A stretch of 64,000 nucleotides of DNA from Synaphobranchus kaupii (GCA_029718625.1 CM056379.1:69744670-69808669), one strand, 5' to 3'. Shown: positions 42,056 to 54,860, numbered from the stretch's first letter. Notes: a model not told the origin generated them from the letters alone. Made by a program: numbers and translations.

Positions 42056-44296
42056 CTAAATACCCTCTACCCCTCATTAATTCTGCTTTCGAACCCCTCC
42101 ATGCTGCCACCATCTTTACAAAGCTCGACCTCTGGAATGCCTACCACCTGGTCCGGATCTGAGAGGGGGACGAGTGTAAGACCGCTTTCAATACCACCCT
42201 GGGGCTCTTCGAATACCGGGTTGTCCCGTTTGGGGTCGCTAACGCCCCAGCTGTGTTCCAAGCCCTTGTAAATGATGTCCTCCGCGACCTGCTCAACAGG
42301 TCATTGTTCGTCTACCTCGACTATATTCTCATATTTTCTAAAACCCCCCAGGATCATGTACTGTCCGACAAGTTCTCCAGGGCCGGAGAAGTGCTCCTTC
42401 CACGTTCCCACTGTGTCGTTCCTGGGGTTCGTGATCAAAGAGGGGAGGATCAAGCCCGACCCCGCCAAGATCCAGGCAGTGAAAGAGTGGCCCCATCCCA
42501 CTACTCGCAGACAGCTCCAGCAGTTTCTGGGGTTTGCTCATTTTTACCGCCGCTTCATCCGCGGCTATAGTCAGATGGCTACCCCTCTCACTAACCTGAC
42601 TTCCTTGTCTGTTTCATTTGTCTGGTTCCCCGCTGCTAATCAAGCTTTCACCTCCCTCAAGTCCAGATTCTCCACCGCCCCCGTCCTCTGCCACCCCGAT
42701 CCCACCCGCTAGTTCATCGTCAAGGTAGACGCATCCGACACTGGCGTGGGCGCCATCCTGTCCCAGCATTCTGCCCTGGATCAGAAGGTCCACCCATGCG
42801 CCTTCTTCTCCTGCCGTTTCACTATCACTTACAGATCCAGTTCCCACAACACCAAGCCCGACGCCCTTTCCCGAGTGTTCTCCCCTGCGGCCATCGTCCC
42901 TTCGTCCTGTGTGGTGGCTGCGGTCTCTTGGGAGATCGAGAAGACGGTGAAGGCCGCCCAGGTATGTCACCCTGACCCCCGCTCCAACGCTAACTCCTGC
43001 CTATTTGTCCCCGACTCAGGTCCTCCAGTGGGCCCACGCCTCCTGCCTGTCCTGCCACCCTGGCATTACCCGGACCATCGCCCTGGTGAGGAGGAGCTTC
43101 TGGTGGCCCACGCTGAGGGTGGATACCTGTGCGTTTGTTCTTGCCTGTCCCGTTTGCGCCAGGAGCAAGGCCTCCCACCAGCCTCCCGCCGGTCTCCTCC
43201 ACCCCCTTCCTGTCCCGGGCCATCCGTGGAGCCACATTGGGGTGGACTTCCCCCCCTCTGATGGTAACATTACCATTCTGACGGTCGTCGATCGCTTCTC
43301 TAAAGCAGTCCACTTTGTCCCTCTGCCCAAGCTCCCCTCTGTGTCCGAGACCACGGAGCTTCTGGTGCAGCATGTGGTGAGGTTGCACGGGATCCCCTCC
43401 AACATCATCTTGGACCGTGGGCCCCAATTCTCCTCCCTCTGGAAGGCCTTTTGCTGGGCCCTGGGGACCTCCGCCAGTCTCTCCTCCGGGTTCCACCCAC
43501 AGACTAACAGGCAGACAGAGCATGCCAACAGGACCTGGGAGCCGCCCTGCGGTGCGTGACGGCTCACAACCCCTCCTCCTGGAGCAAGTTCCTGCCCTGG
43601 GTGGAGTATGCACATAACTCCCTGAAGAGCTCCTCCACCCAGATGTCCCCCTTTGAGTGCTCCTTGGGGTAACAGCCTCCCCTGTTTCCGGTCCAGGAGG
43701 AGGAGGTTGCCGTCCCATCTGTCCGGGCCCATCTCCAGCGCTGCCGCAAGGTCTGGCGCGCAACATGCACCGCCCTCCTATGCACCTCCTCCTGCAATCA
43801 ACGCCTGGCAGACCTTCACCGGACCGCAGCCCCACATTACACCTTGGGTCAACAGGTCTAGTTGTCCACCTCCTCCATCCCACTTCAAGCCACATCCCAC
43901 AAGCTTCAGCCCCGGTTCATCGGTCCCTGCCCCATCCTCACTGTCCTGAATCCCTCCACCGTCAAGCTCCGCCTCCCCGCAGCCCTCAAGATCCACCCCG
44001 TGTTTCACGTCAGCTAAATAAAGCCAGTCTCCTTTAGCCCGCTCTGCCCTCCCTCCGATCCCCCACCAGCCCCCCGCATCATCCACGACGGTCCCACCTA
44101 CACCATCCACTGCCTACTGTACATCCGCCGCAAGGGCCGTGGATACCAGTACCTGGTGGACTGGGGGGGCTATGGCCCTGAAGAACATACCTGGGTCTCC
44201 CGCAAGCTCATCCTGGACCCCTCCCTCATCCGTGACTTCCACGCCAGTCACCCCCTGAAGTTCCGGCCCGCTGGTGCGCCTGGAGGCGCTCCTTGA
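42056..44296 (+). pseudogene. pol: Gypsy C pol (RT, IN, chromodomain remnants)
   Basis: Pieces in order: RT from '[13 protein letters not shown]' on, with the active site changed to 'YLDYILIFS' (second Asp replaced, near 42320). A shortened RNase H follows, whose middle is deleted. The integrase has the zinc motif '[18 protein letters not shown]' (43025-43165) and the core with '[10 protein letters not shown]' and '[14 protein letters not shown]'. The chromodomain ends it ('[16 protein letters not shown]', near 44155). Many frameshifts and stops. About two thirds of the sushi-type pol is recognisable. Confidence 0.9.
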
Positions 44297-44311
44297 GGGG
44301 GAGGGGGGGTA

Positions 44312-44595
44312 CTGTCCCGATCGCCTCCGCCCTTCCAGTTCACCTTCCCTTTTGTTCTGCGTGTTTTCCTCCTCCCTCTCGTTCCATGTCTCAGTTTCTT
44401 GTTTTTTGTGGTTTCCTGTTGTGCAGGCTGGGCGTGGCTTCCCTCCTCGTTTCCCCGTTTCCACTAGCATTATCTCACAACCAATCACTCGCCATCCTCA
44501 CTCACATTCCACACGTGGCTCATTCATTCACACACGCATTCTCATGCTTTAGTCATTAATTACCTCATTTACCCGCACTTCATAAAATAGGTGGC
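44312..44595 (+). repeat. Gypsy C 3' LTR, U3 fragment
   Basis: TGTCCCGATCGCC starts right after a G-rich polypurine tract (GAGGGGGAGGGGGGG), as in the intact element. It breaks off near 'cataaaatagg', a TATA-like point, where the Rex1-like LINE tail follows. Confidence 0.65.
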
Positions 44596-44611
44596 ATCAT
44601 GAGGAAGGAAA

Positions 44612-45940
44612 ATTATGAATGAATGAATGAATGAATGATCTTTATTGTCATTGTACAGGTACAACGAAATTGAAATACAGAACCCTAGGTGCCTAAATGT
44701 AACATAATACTAGACAATATAAAAACAATAAGACATAAATAGACATAAATAGACATAATTAGACTATAAATAGAGAATATACAAAGTACGAAACGTTTCA
44801 GTGCTGCAGGTGTAAAATATAAAAATAACCGGTAAGTAATCTGGGCATCTATATACATATGGAAGTAAGCATTGGTATAAACATATAACATATTGCACGG
44901 GAGTAGACATGGATGTAAACATATTGCACAACGTATTTTTAATTGAATATTGCATTCTTCCTCTGTTATTGCACAGTAGTAGTAGTATTAGTGTGTTTAT
45001 TTTATACCTTAGCGGCGTTTAGTGCACTTATGGCCCTGGGGAAGAAGCTAAACTTGAGTCTGTTAGTCCGGGTGGGCATGGTACTGAAGCGCCTGCCTGA
45101 GCGCAGCCGTACAAAGTGTCTGTTACCAGGGTGAGATGGGTCCTTGAGGATCTTGACTGCCTTCTTAAGACAGCGAGAGTGGTACAGTTCTTCCAAGGAG
45201 GGGAGAGGGCACCCGATGATCTTTTGGGCCGTGTTGACGACCCTCTGGAGCGCTCTCCTCTCTGCGGCTGTGCAGCTGAGGAACCACACGCAGATGCAGT
45301 AGGTGAGGATGCTCTCCACGGAGCAGCGATAGAAGGACACAAGCAGATCCTGTCTAAGGTGGTAATTCCTGAGTACTCTCAGGAAGTAGAGTCTCTGCTG
45401 TGCCTTCTTGACGATCGCCGTGGTGTTAGATCTCCAGGACAGATCATCCTCCAGGTGGACGCCCAGGAATCTAAAGACCGAGACTCTCTCCACGCAGCCC
45501 CCATCGATGTACAGGGGCAGAATGTCGGTCTTCTTCCTCCTGAAGTCTACTACCATCTCCTGGGTTTTTAGCTTGTTCAGCTGCAGGTTGTTGGCTTTAC
45601 AGAGCACTGACAGCTGCTCCACCTCATCGCGGTACGCAGTCTCGTCACCCCTGGAGATGCAGCCCACCACGGTGGTGTCATCAGCGAACTTTATGATGGA
45701 GTTGCTGGGGTGGGCGGCGGAGAAGTGGTGGGTGTAGAGGGAGTAGAGTAGAGGACTCAGCACGCAGCCCTGAGGGGACCCGGTGCTGAGGCTGAGGGTT
45801 GTGGAGGTGTGGGGTCCTATCCTCACCCTCTGGGGACGGTCAGACAGGAAGTCCTTAATCCAAAGGCAGGTGGAATGAGATAATCCCAGGTCTAATAGTT
45901 TGGGCACCAGTCTATCAGGGAGGATGGTGATATATGTGGA
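44612..45940 (-). pseudogene. Rex1/CR1-like LINE, RT part and 3' end
   Basis: The minus strand has an open frame (to 45002) with 'TGSPQGCVLSPLLYSLYTH' and 'IIKFADDTTVVG' (catalytic DD near 45670), then 'FLGVHLEDDLSW' and the CR1-type C-terminus. The 3' untranslated region ends in a (TTCA)n run (44612-44637 on the plus strand as GAAT repeats). 5'-truncated: the frame's first ~25 codons read through a neighbouring Tc1 relic and are not part of the LINE. About 310 codons of real RT are intact. Confidence 0.85.
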
Positions 45941-45941
45941 T

Positions 45942-46300
45942 ATATTGAAGCAACATCTCAAGACATCAGCCAGGAATTTAAAGCTTAGCTCTTCCAAATG
46001 GACAATGACCCAAAGCATACTTCCAAAGTTGTGGCAAAATGGCTTAAGGACAACAAAGTCAAGGTATTAGAGTGGCCATCACAAAGTCCTGACCTCAATC
46101 CAATCAGACATTTGTTGGCATAACTGAAAAAGTGTGTGCGAGCAAGGAGGCCTACAAACTTGATTCAGTTACACCAGTTCTGTCAGGAGGAATGGGCCAA
46201 AATTCCAGCAACTTATTGAGAAGCGTGTGGAAGGCTACCCCTATCCACTTTCCCAGGAAACCTGGTCACTGTAACTTAAAAAATATGAAGGACAAAGAAT
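45942..46300 (+). pseudogene. Tc1 transposase C-terminal remnant
   Basis: The plus strand reads '[20 protein letters not shown]' then '[10 protein letters not shown]' followed by Arg where the catalytic Glu is expected. Stops follow. The N-terminal two thirds are absent. The relic joins the 5' end of the Rex1-like LINE. Confidence 0.85.
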
Positions 46301-46403
46301 AAGGTTAAAATGCTGTTAACATGTTGACATTTAAATGAATCCCTGTTTTTTTAACCGTAGGCTATCGAAAAAACCTTATGCACAGTGAATCCCGGGGACT
46401 GTA

Positions 46404-46506
46404 TGTCATGGGGTTGGACAGTCTTTCCCCTCCATTGTCTTTCGCCGCCTGGGCAGCATTAGGGTGCTATTGTTCCGTTGCTTTTTATACTCCGTTCCGG
46501 GGTATA
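46404..46506 (+). repeat. Gypsy D 5' LTR fragment
   Basis: TGTCATGGGGTTGGACAGTC and the next ~100 bp match the 3' LTR start at 55892 with a few differences, then diverge. Confidence 0.85.
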
Positions 46507-47640
46507 AAAAGAATTATACAAGTGGCAGAGCATCCATACAACAGTCAGAATTGTGTAATTCTGTAAATTGAAATGGCATTACAAATGTCATTTGGCTTCA
46601 TCAATACGAGTACTTAAAAATATCAGACATAAAAGAAAATAATACACCGGAAAATAATGAAAAAGGATGTGAGAAGAGAGGATAAATTATGTAACGTTAT
46701 GTCAAAAAAAAGATGGCTAAAATGTTGTTGTTTAACCGCTGCTCTGTGATTGGGACATTTAGGAGTTTCATTATCTAACAAAGATCGCAAACTTTACTTA
46801 TGAGTTAGTTACGCTCCTTGGTGTGTTTCATAAACTGCACCGTAACGTTTGCGTTGGTTTCTGTATTATCAGAACAGCTTCCACTGTCACCATTCTCCCC
46901 CATTTAATTTAGGCTTAGCTTATACATTTAGCTACATGGAAGAAATATGAGATCTTTAACGTTACCTGACCATTTTTTGGAGGCAAGCACTTATTAGCTG
47001 AAGTCGAGATGACGAAGATTGAAAATGATCATTTAGCTAATTTAGGTTAGTTATTCGCTTTCCAAATCTACTCATCTGTGCATGGCCAAGCAGCCAATGT
47101 TGTGAGATTAGGCTACCGCCAATCAAAACACTGTAGTTTACACTTGGGAGTTGCTACCTAGGGAGGTCCACACACTCCACAAATCTGTTGAGTAGTTGAT
47201 CATTTCCGAAGACGGATCACATGGAGAGCATATGCGAACACATTTTCTATTGATTTTAAAATGATAGTAAATGAGTTTTCAAACAATTACGTTTCCATTT
47301 AATATTTTTTTGACATGGTGGCGAACTCTGTAGGCCTGATGTATTGTAGGCTATGGGAAACACTGGTTTGCTATCGTTAGAAATCAGTTTACGTTATTGT
47401 GTCATTTGCGTGAGCTCCCTACACACACACCCCCACATCCGTAGCCTACGTCATAGCATAGGCTACATACGCTGCGTAGCCAGGGTGAATATCAGAAAGG
47501 GATTAGAATTGTTGATTTACTTTTATATTTTTTTTATTATAATTATAAAAATGTTATTAAAATGCCTGGGGGGGCTAAACTGGGGCTAAGCAAATTTGTG
47601 ACAGGGCTATAGCCCACCCTTGCCCCGGTGTAGCACCGTC
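46507..47640. other. Unassigned insertion in gypsy D 5' LTR
   Basis: AT-rich, without coding frames. It ends in a 'gggctatagcccacccttgccccgg' stretch containing a short palindrome. It probably includes a non-autonomous element that broke the LTR, but I could not define its ends. Confidence 0.4.
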
Positions 47641-47929
47641 CATGCTCCTTAGTGGCGAGTTTAGGCGATTCTCTCTTTTCCTCCCTCGTATCTACGAGTT
47701 TGCCTGTTTCCTGCGGGTTGTTTTCAGTTCTCCCCTTTTTTCCAGCCTCCCTCCCTTTTCTATTTTTCCGGGGAGAGTGGGAGCCTGTTTCATTTTTAGT
47801 TTTTTCCTATCCTCTTTTACGGACCCTGTCCATTCTGGTGGTTTTCTTCGGGAGACTTTTTGATCCCTACGACCGCACCTGGCCCTCCGAAACCCATTCT
47901 ACGGCCCCCTCACAGAATACAGAAGCCGC

Positions 47930-48790
47930 ATGGAGGGGCCAGCGGTTCCTAAAGGGGTCGAGCAGATCCTTGCCAGTCACGAGGAGAGCATCCGTGCTCT
48001 CCAGGCAGGCCAGCAGACTACCCAGGCTCAGCAGGGGCTGATTCTCGAGCAGCTACGTCTCCAGGGGGAATGGCTCCGAGACGTAGCTGAGAGTCCGGGC
48101 CCTCTCACTTGGAGCTACAGCCCCAGTTCCCCAAGCACCAGTGGCACTTTTCCCATTCCCCCCACCAGTAGGGAGCCCAAATTACAGCTCCCGCTTCGTT
48201 ATGGAGGGGAGCCAGGTAAATGCAGAGGGTTCCTTACCCAATGCATGATTTTCTTTAAAGCCCAGCCCTCTCGCTTTGAGAGCCAGGAGGCTAGGGTATC
48301 ACTCATTCTCTCTCTACTCACTGGCACGGCCCTCACTTGGACGGATCCCCTCATTCGCTCGAACGTCCCTGTTATGCGTTACGCGGATGGCCTGATGGAG
48401 GAAATGATAATGGTTTTCGACCACAATGTTTCCGGTCAGGAGGTGGCCATGAACCTGACCCAGCTCCGCCAATGTGCTGATATGGTGGCGGGGTTTGCCA
48501 TAACATTCCGAGCACTAGCTGGGGAGACGGGGTGGGCCGACGGTCCACTCATGTCGTTATTCCTTAACGCACTGTCCAACCCCATTAAGGACGCCCTGGC
48601 AGTGCTCGAGCCCCCAGCCACGTTCGGCGCCCTGGTCACTCTGGCCATCCGCATCAGGGAGTGAGAGTGTGAGCGAGAGAGGCAGCCAGTTGGGTGGAGA
48701 AACCGTCCGAGGCTGGATTTTTTTTCTCCTACCATAGCGTCCCCGGTCAGGAGGTCCGCTCACTCGTTCGGCGACCCCGGGGAGCCCATG
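47930..48790 (+). pseudogene. gag: Gypsy D gag, main part
   Basis: It opens MEGPAVPKGVEQ, with a glutamine-rich coiled-coil-like stretch (about 15-60), a Ser/Pro linker and a gypsy capsid domain (about 80-240). A TGA at 48664 breaks it. The frame then goes on to '..PGEPM' where a LINE splits it. The continuation with the zinc knuckle is at 53491. Confidence 0.85.
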
Positions 48791-48794
48791 CTGG

Positions 48795-49345
48795 TAAACC
48801 GTTATGGACCCATTTCCCCTGACTCTGTCCACAGTTCGGAGAAGGATGAGATCCTTCTCATTGGTGACTCTGTTGTACACAATGTAATTGTTCCCAATGC
48901 ATTTGGTAAAAAGTTTCAGGTCCAATGTTTCCCTGGGGCCAGAGTTTTGGACATATCAGGTCAAATACAATCTATCCTTGCAAAAAATGAAAAGGTGAAT
49001 ACTGTGATTGTCCATGCAGGTGTAAATGATATCCGACTCAGAGAATCTGAGACCCTAAAAAAGCATTTTGTTGCTCTTAGTGAAAATCTCAAAGCCTGTA
49101 ACAAAAACGTTTTCCTGTCTGGTCCTCTGCCGGTCTACAGATGTGGCTGTGAGGCATTTAGTCGTCTCATGGCTCTTAATGACTGGCTAAAAATATGGTG
49201 TAAATCCCAAAAATTTGGATTCATTGATAACTGGGATACTTTCTGGGAAAGACCAGCTTTTTTTAAGCGTGATGGCCTACATCCAAATCGCAGAGGGTCA
49301 GTTATGTTAGCTGAAAACCTAACAAAAATGGGTACTGATATCTGA
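48795..49345 (+). pseudogene. LINE ORF1: SGNH/GDSL esterase-like domain
   Basis: About 180 codons. Block I is 'ILLIGDSVVHNV' (GDS with nucleophile Ser), the Asn block is 'VIVHAGVNDIRL', and the catalytic Asp-x-x-His is 'KRDGLHPNRRG'. All expected catalytic residues are present. Such domains occur in ORF1 of CR1/L2 LINEs; the role in retrotransposition is not settled, and lipid or membrane contact has been suggested. The N-terminal part (often a zinc or coiled-coil region) is missing through 5' truncation. Confidence 0.8.
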
Positions 49346-49636
49346 CATAAGGTCCCCATGTTTTGTACTACCCCTCAAATAGCGGCCTTAGCTCTTGACT
49401 CTAATTTAAGAACTGGGTTAGGACTACTGCCATGTTTTAACCAACCAGAGAACTTTGGTCAAGTTCGAAATATTGAAATTTTATCTGTCCCTCGTCTCTC
49501 TAAAGGTTATTTTAACAAACCTCAGTGTCGAGGCATTTGTAATGATAATTTGATTAATGTTAGAATCTATCATTTTGCCAATTTAACTGCCAATAATGGG
49601 GAATTGTCCTCTTTGGATACACCCAATGACTTTTAA

Positions 49637-50717
49637 ATGACTTTAAATGGAATTGGTCTCTTCCATCTCAATGTAAGAAGTCTTATATCAAAGATGGACT
49701 CAGTAAAAGTATGGGTGCAGAACGCAAACCCTGATATTATGATTCTGACTGAAACTTGGTTAAAAAATTCTGTTTCGGGTGATGACTTTAATCTAAATGG
49801 GTACACCTTGTATCGATGTGATCGATCCAAGAAGGGTGGTGGAGTGGCTATATTTGTTACAAATACCTTTTCTGTGACTCCCTTAGCTTGTACATCTGTT
49901 CCTAAACAATTTGAGCTGTTAGCCCTTAATATTACCGTAGTTCCAAATGTTAGCTTTAATGTGGTAGGGATTTATCGTCCCCCATCAGCTCCACCCGAGG
50001 CTATACTTGAGATTGCAGACATTCTAACACCTATTGCCTCCTCTGAAATTGTTGTGCTGGGTGACTTAAATCTAAATTGGTTAGCACCTATATCAGATGA
50101 TTTAAAGGTGATTTGTACTGAGCTCAACCTGACACAACTAATTTCCAAACCAACACGTCTTAACCTAAAGAACACCAAAAATTCTACCTTGATTGACATT
50201 ATACTTACAAACACTCCGGATAAATATATATCCAGTGGTGTCTTTGCTAATGATATTAGTGATCATTGTCCTATAGCTTGTGTCAGACACACAATATTGC
50301 CTAAATCTCAGCCCCATTACATCAACAAAAGAAATTTTAGGACTTTTTGTGAACAAGGCTTCCTGCATGACCTATACCTATCAGATATGGACGGCATCTT
50401 GAATATTCCAGACCCTGCCCTAGCCCTCGACTATTTTTTATCCCAATTCAATTGTCTTGCTGATAAACATGCCCCTTTCAAAAAACTAAGAGTTAAAGCA
50501 AGGAATAACGCATGGTTTACTCATGAACTTGCGGAGTTTATTCTTTTAAGGGACAAAGCCTGGAAAACAGCCAGACAAACAGATACGACTGCTAACTGGC
50601 TAGTCTTCAGGCAACTTAGGAACAAATGCTCTGCCATGACCAAAAGAGCAAAATCTGATTATTTTTTTAATACTGTCTCTAATAGTGGCAATGACCCAGC
50701 TAAGTTCTGGAAAACAG
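49637..50717 (+). pseudogene. LINE ORF2, endonuclease part
   Basis: Open from ATG 49637. AP endonuclease blocks: 'LFHLNVRSL' (Asn), 'ILTETWL' (Glu), 'YRCDRSKKGGGVAIFV', 'VVLGDLNLNW' (Asp, Asn) and 'ISDHCPI' (Asp-His). A linker with '..FWKTVNSI' is interrupted at TTAA 50718. A 90-codon stretch upstream (49358-49636) is also open and may belong to the same protein. The frame looks undamaged before the insertion. Confidence 0.88.
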
Positions 50718-51592
50718 TTAACTCTATAAGCTTCACCCCTAGTGGTTTGAGACGTATCCGTCTCAATTACAGTATCATGTTCATCTGAAATTATAAACTA
50801 CAGCTTTAAGAAAACCCCGAAAATTTTGACGCAGTATTTTTTTAAAGGGTAGCTTCTTGCGAAAACTGCAGCTTCTCCAGTTACACTGCCGTGCAATAAA
50901 TTAGGAGGGTGCTATTAGTAGCCCACAGCACTCACGCACCCTCCTCTGGCTACAGCCACAGACTGTAAAATGCATCAAATGCACCGTTTATACACGCTAA
51001 GAAAATCATGTTGACGTATAGAAACAATAATATTTTTTTAAAACGTTGTACAAATGAGTATTCGCCGTTTTCCCTTGCTTACTGTACTATATACAGTACC
51101 TGATCCACTTTCGGTTTAGAAGACACTTCATTTTTTGCTCCAAAATCTCTCGTATAAATATGTTTAAGAAACCAAGTACTTACCAGTATATTCAGCTACA
51201 GCTGTTTTCTCATGAACCCTGAAGAGTTTATCTTTTTATATTTCGCCAAAGTCCCATACAGTCGACATTTCCGCAGTGACCTCCCCTCGCACTGAGCGCT
51301 GAAATTCGTTGCTGTACTTGTGTGAATACGCACGCGCTTTCGTACGTTCTTTTTTAAACGTATTTAAATACATTAGGCGACGTATGTTATGGTTATTATA
51401 TATATACTGTATGTGACTATTCTGAAATAAATGTATTCTGTAGCAAATTTCTGAATGATACAGCTTCTTCTTCAGTTCAAACTTAAAACCATGGATTTTG
51501 CAGGGAATATTTTTTTAGATACTGACATTTAAATAAAACTAGTAGAAACCAGGAGAACATTGCCTCAAAAGGGCCAAAGTAAATAGGGTTAA
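50718..51592 (-). mobile_element. piggyBac-like TTAA element, copy 2
   Basis: Same 875-bp sequence as 4461-5335, inverted, with only a few differences, and flanked by perfect TTAA (50718-50721, 51589-51592). Removing it rejoins the LINE ORF2 frame. Copy 1 and copy 2 lie 46 kb apart in opposite orientation. Confidence 0.85.
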
Positions 51593-53375
51593 ACAACTGA
51601 AAACAAATAGCTGTGGTCCCTCCCTTCCCAGGCAACTAAACAGTGCTGCTGGGCCTATTACAGAGAAACTAGCAATCTCTAATATCTTTAATAATCACTT
51701 TATATCAGCAGGCCATTTGTTTGAAAAAATACACCAGAACAATGAACAAGACTGTGCACTGGAGCAAGCACATGTCATTGACCCTACTTCTAATCCTATT
51801 TTTAACCACAATCTCTTGTTCACTGTCCAGCCATTTACTATAGAACATGTATTTGGTGAACTTTCATCCATAGACAGTAAGAAATCTACAGGGCCTGACC
51901 AGCTAGACCTGGGACTTCTTCGTCTCTCTGCTGCCCTTATTGCTGAACCCCTAAGACATATTTTTAATCTAACCACATTCTCAGGGGAAATTCCAAGGAT
52001 TTGGAAAGCAGCTCATGTTCTTCCGCTCTATAAGGGTGGTGATCCGTATGATCCAAATAACTATCATCCTATTTCCAAGCTCTCCTGTTTAGCCAAAATT
52101 TTAGAATCATTAGTCAATGCTCAACTACGTGACTTCCTGAGCAAAAATCAAGTTTTAAGTGAGTACCAATCAGGTTTCAGAGCTGGTCATAGCACGGTCA
52201 CGGCTGCCTCTCTAGTGCTAAATGATATAATTTCAGCTCTTGACGATAAACTCCACTGTGCAGCCATTTTTATCGATCTTTCTAAGGCCTTTGATACAGT
52301 GGACCACTCCCTACTACTTGACAGACTTGCCACCATTGGGCTAAGTCAGAATGCCTGTAATTGGTTCAAAGACTACTTAGCAGACAGAACCCAATGTATT
52401 CACGTAGATGGGGTTAAATCCCAATTCTTAGAGGTCACTAAAGGAGTCCCCCAAGGATCGATCCTGGGGCCTGTCCTCTTTACAATTTATATCAATAGCA
52501 TTGGCTCCGCTCTCCGAAGTAGCAAAATACACATGTATGCAGATGACACAGCCATATACTCATGTGCTTCGTCAATGGGCAAAGCCATATCAGACCTTCA
52601 GGCCAACTTCAATGCTATTCAAAACTCACTTACAAGTCTGGAATTAGTATTAAATGAAAGCAAGACAAAGTTTATGTTTTTTTCAAACAGTCGTGAGCCT
52701 CTTTCTACTAACCTTGGCATCTGCTCTCTTAGTGGCTCAAAAATTGAGCGTGTGCCTGCTTATAAATACCTTGGTATATGGATAGATGAAAATCTATCAT
52801 TCAAAACTCATGTTGACTTCCTGATAAAAAAACTCAGACCCAAAATTGGATTTTTATATAGGAATAAATCATGTTTGTCTTACGAGAGAAGGAAGCAGAT
52901 AGTTCAGGCCACATTTCTTGATTATGGTGATACTTTATTCATGCATGCTTCTGCCAGTGCTTTAAAACCTCTTGATTCTATTTATCACAGTGCCCTCCGT
53001 TTTATCACAGGTGATAAATTCCGCACACATCACTGTATTCTTTATCAAAGAGTGGGTTGGTCATCCCTCACTACAAGGAGAGAGCAGCACTCCCTTCTGT
53101 TTATCTATAAAGCTATCCTACAGAAGCTACCTCCTTATCTTACATCATTACTTACCTTTAAAACTTCCAATTATCCCATTAGATCACAAAATTGCATAGT
53201 TTTAAATACACCTCAGGTAACCACTGAATTTGGTAAAACATCTTTTAGATACTTTGCCCCTTGGTCCTGGAACAGGCATCAAGACATCCTTAAACTTGAA
53301 TTTCTCATTCCTATGGGTATCTTTAAGTCCCTAATCTTGGACCTAGGCATATTTGTTGATGTATGTAATTGTTAA
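51593..53375 (+). pseudogene. LINE ORF2, reverse transcriptase part
   Basis: It continues the ORF2 frame: 'STGPDQLDLGLLRL', 'FIDLSKAFDTVDH', 'GVPQGSILGPVLF', 'HMYADDTAIYS' (catalytic DD near 52545) and a full C-terminal domain to the stop at 53375. No stop is visible in this part, so the only lesions of the LINE seem to be 5' truncation and the TTAA insertion. Confidence 0.9.
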
Positions 53376-53490
53376 ATGTCCTTGTTTTGTATTTCATTAT
53401 ATATGTTTTAATGTAATGCAGGGCACATCTGCGAATGAGCCCTTGGTCTCAGTGTGTCTCCCTGTTGAAATAAAGGAAATAAATAAAATG

Positions 53491-53622
53491 CAGGTGGATG
53501 GGTCTTCCATGCGCAACCCCCCGGTGGTTAGACCCCGAGAGGAGTGGTGTCAGTACTGTAGGAGGAAGGGCCACTCAAAAGCCAGATGTCCCAAATTACA
53601 GGGAAATGAGGGGTCTCGTTAG
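53491..53622 (+). pseudogene. gag: Gypsy D gag, zinc knuckle
   Basis: 'CQYCRRKGHSKARC' is a CCHC knuckle that completes the gag interrupted at 48790. The stop is at 53620-53622. Confidence 0.85.
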
Positions 53623-53736
53623 GAGGTTCAGGGCCCCTAGCGAGACCAAGTCAATCACTGCCCCGCACCTTGTTGTCCATCCAACTGTTCCGACTTTCTC
53701 CCGGGTACGGGGGCTGAGAGCCTGGTTTGGGACTCC

Positions 53737-54860
53737 ATGGCTGAGGGGAATTCCTTTTGGGACGAGGATCCCTCTGACACAGAAATCAAGTGGGACTCTT
53801 CTCCCAGCACCTCCTTTTATCAAGGGAGTACCCAATTAGTGGGATCCCTGGATTATAAATTACCTGCCAACGTTCCCTCTGTTTATTCCAACCTGGCAGA
53901 GGTTTTCAGTAAACAGCGCGGCACGACCCTGCCCCCCCATAGGCCCTACGATTGTGCCATCGAATTATTCCAATTCCTCCTAGGGGGTTCCCTTTATTCT
54001 CTGTCGGTCCCTGACAGCACTGCCATGAAGAAGTACATCACGGAGTCCTTGGCTAATGGGTTCATTAGACCCTCCATATCTCTGGCAGGGGCAGGGTTTT
54101 TCTTCGTACAGAAGAAGGACGGGGGGCTAAGACCCTGCATCGATTACCGGGGGCTAAATGAGATCACTATCAAAAATTGTTATCCTCTCCCCCTCATGAA
54201 CTCCGCGTTCGAGCGCCTGCAGGGCGCGTCAGTCTTTACCAAGCTGGACTTGCACAACGAGCACAATCTTGTTCGTATGCGTGAGGGGGATTACTGGAAG
54301 ACTGCTTTTAACACCCACAGCAGGCACTACGAATACCTTGTGATGCCGTTCAGGCTCACTAGCGCCCCCTCTGTTTTTCAGGCGCTTGTGAACGATGTCC
54401 TGAGGGAAATTTTAGAGCGCTTCGCATTCGTCTACCTTGACGATATTAAAAAATTTTCCGCAGACCTCGCCTCTCACACTGGCCACGTTCGACAGGTGCT
54501 TGAAGCACTGCTTAAAGCGAGGTTATTTGTAAAGGCGGAGAAATGCTCTTTCCATCAGAGATCTGTCTCGTTCCTTGGTTTTATTGTGGAGGATGATAGG
54601 GTACTAATGGAGGTCGCTGCCATTAAGAACTGGCCCACTCCACGTTCGGTTAAACAGGTACAACGTTTTTTAGGGTTTGCACATTTTTAACATCGGTTCA
54701 TTCGCAATTTCAGCACGGTAGCCGCACCCATTACGGCTCTTACAAAGAGAAGCACTCCCGCGGCGCAGTTTCAATGGACCGCTAAAGCCGAGGCGGCGTT
54801 CAGGGAGCTTAAAGGAAGGTTTAGCTCTGAGCCCATTCTGATCTGCCCTCGTCCCAGGGC
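53737..54860 (+). pseudogene. pol: Gypsy D reverse transcriptase
   Basis: The RT runs from '[14 protein letters not shown]' through '[14 protein letters not shown]' and '[11 protein letters not shown]' (YLDD near 54440) to 'FLGFAHF', where a TAA (54688-54690) breaks it. A further ~50 codons follow before a deletion that removes RNase H and the integrase zinc domain. The protease is also missing upstream, apart from a few residues. Confidence 0.88.

Larger units (their letters stand above)
48791..53490 (+). mobile_element. LINE with ORF1 esterase, inserted in gypsy D gag
   Basis: It lies between 'gagcccatgc' and 'gcaggtggatgg' of the gag frame, with an imperfect repeat of about 8 bp (ATGCTGGT/ATGCAGGT). 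Its 3' end is AAATAAA-rich. ORF1 carries an SGNH-hydrolase domain and ORF2 carries endonuclease plus RT, the layout of CR1/L2-group LINEs. A TTAA element splits ORF2. 5' truncated at the start of ORF1. Confidence 0.85.

Noticed and set aside
45937..46018. First ~25 codons of the Rex1-like frame as part of the LINE protein
   Set aside because: This stretch is the reverse strand of a Tc1 transposase relic; the open frame is accidental.
53601..53607. GGGAAAT heptamer in the gypsy D gag frame, similar to the PEG10 slippery site
   Set aside because: The -1 frame meets TGA immediately after the heptamer, and no protease frame follows it.
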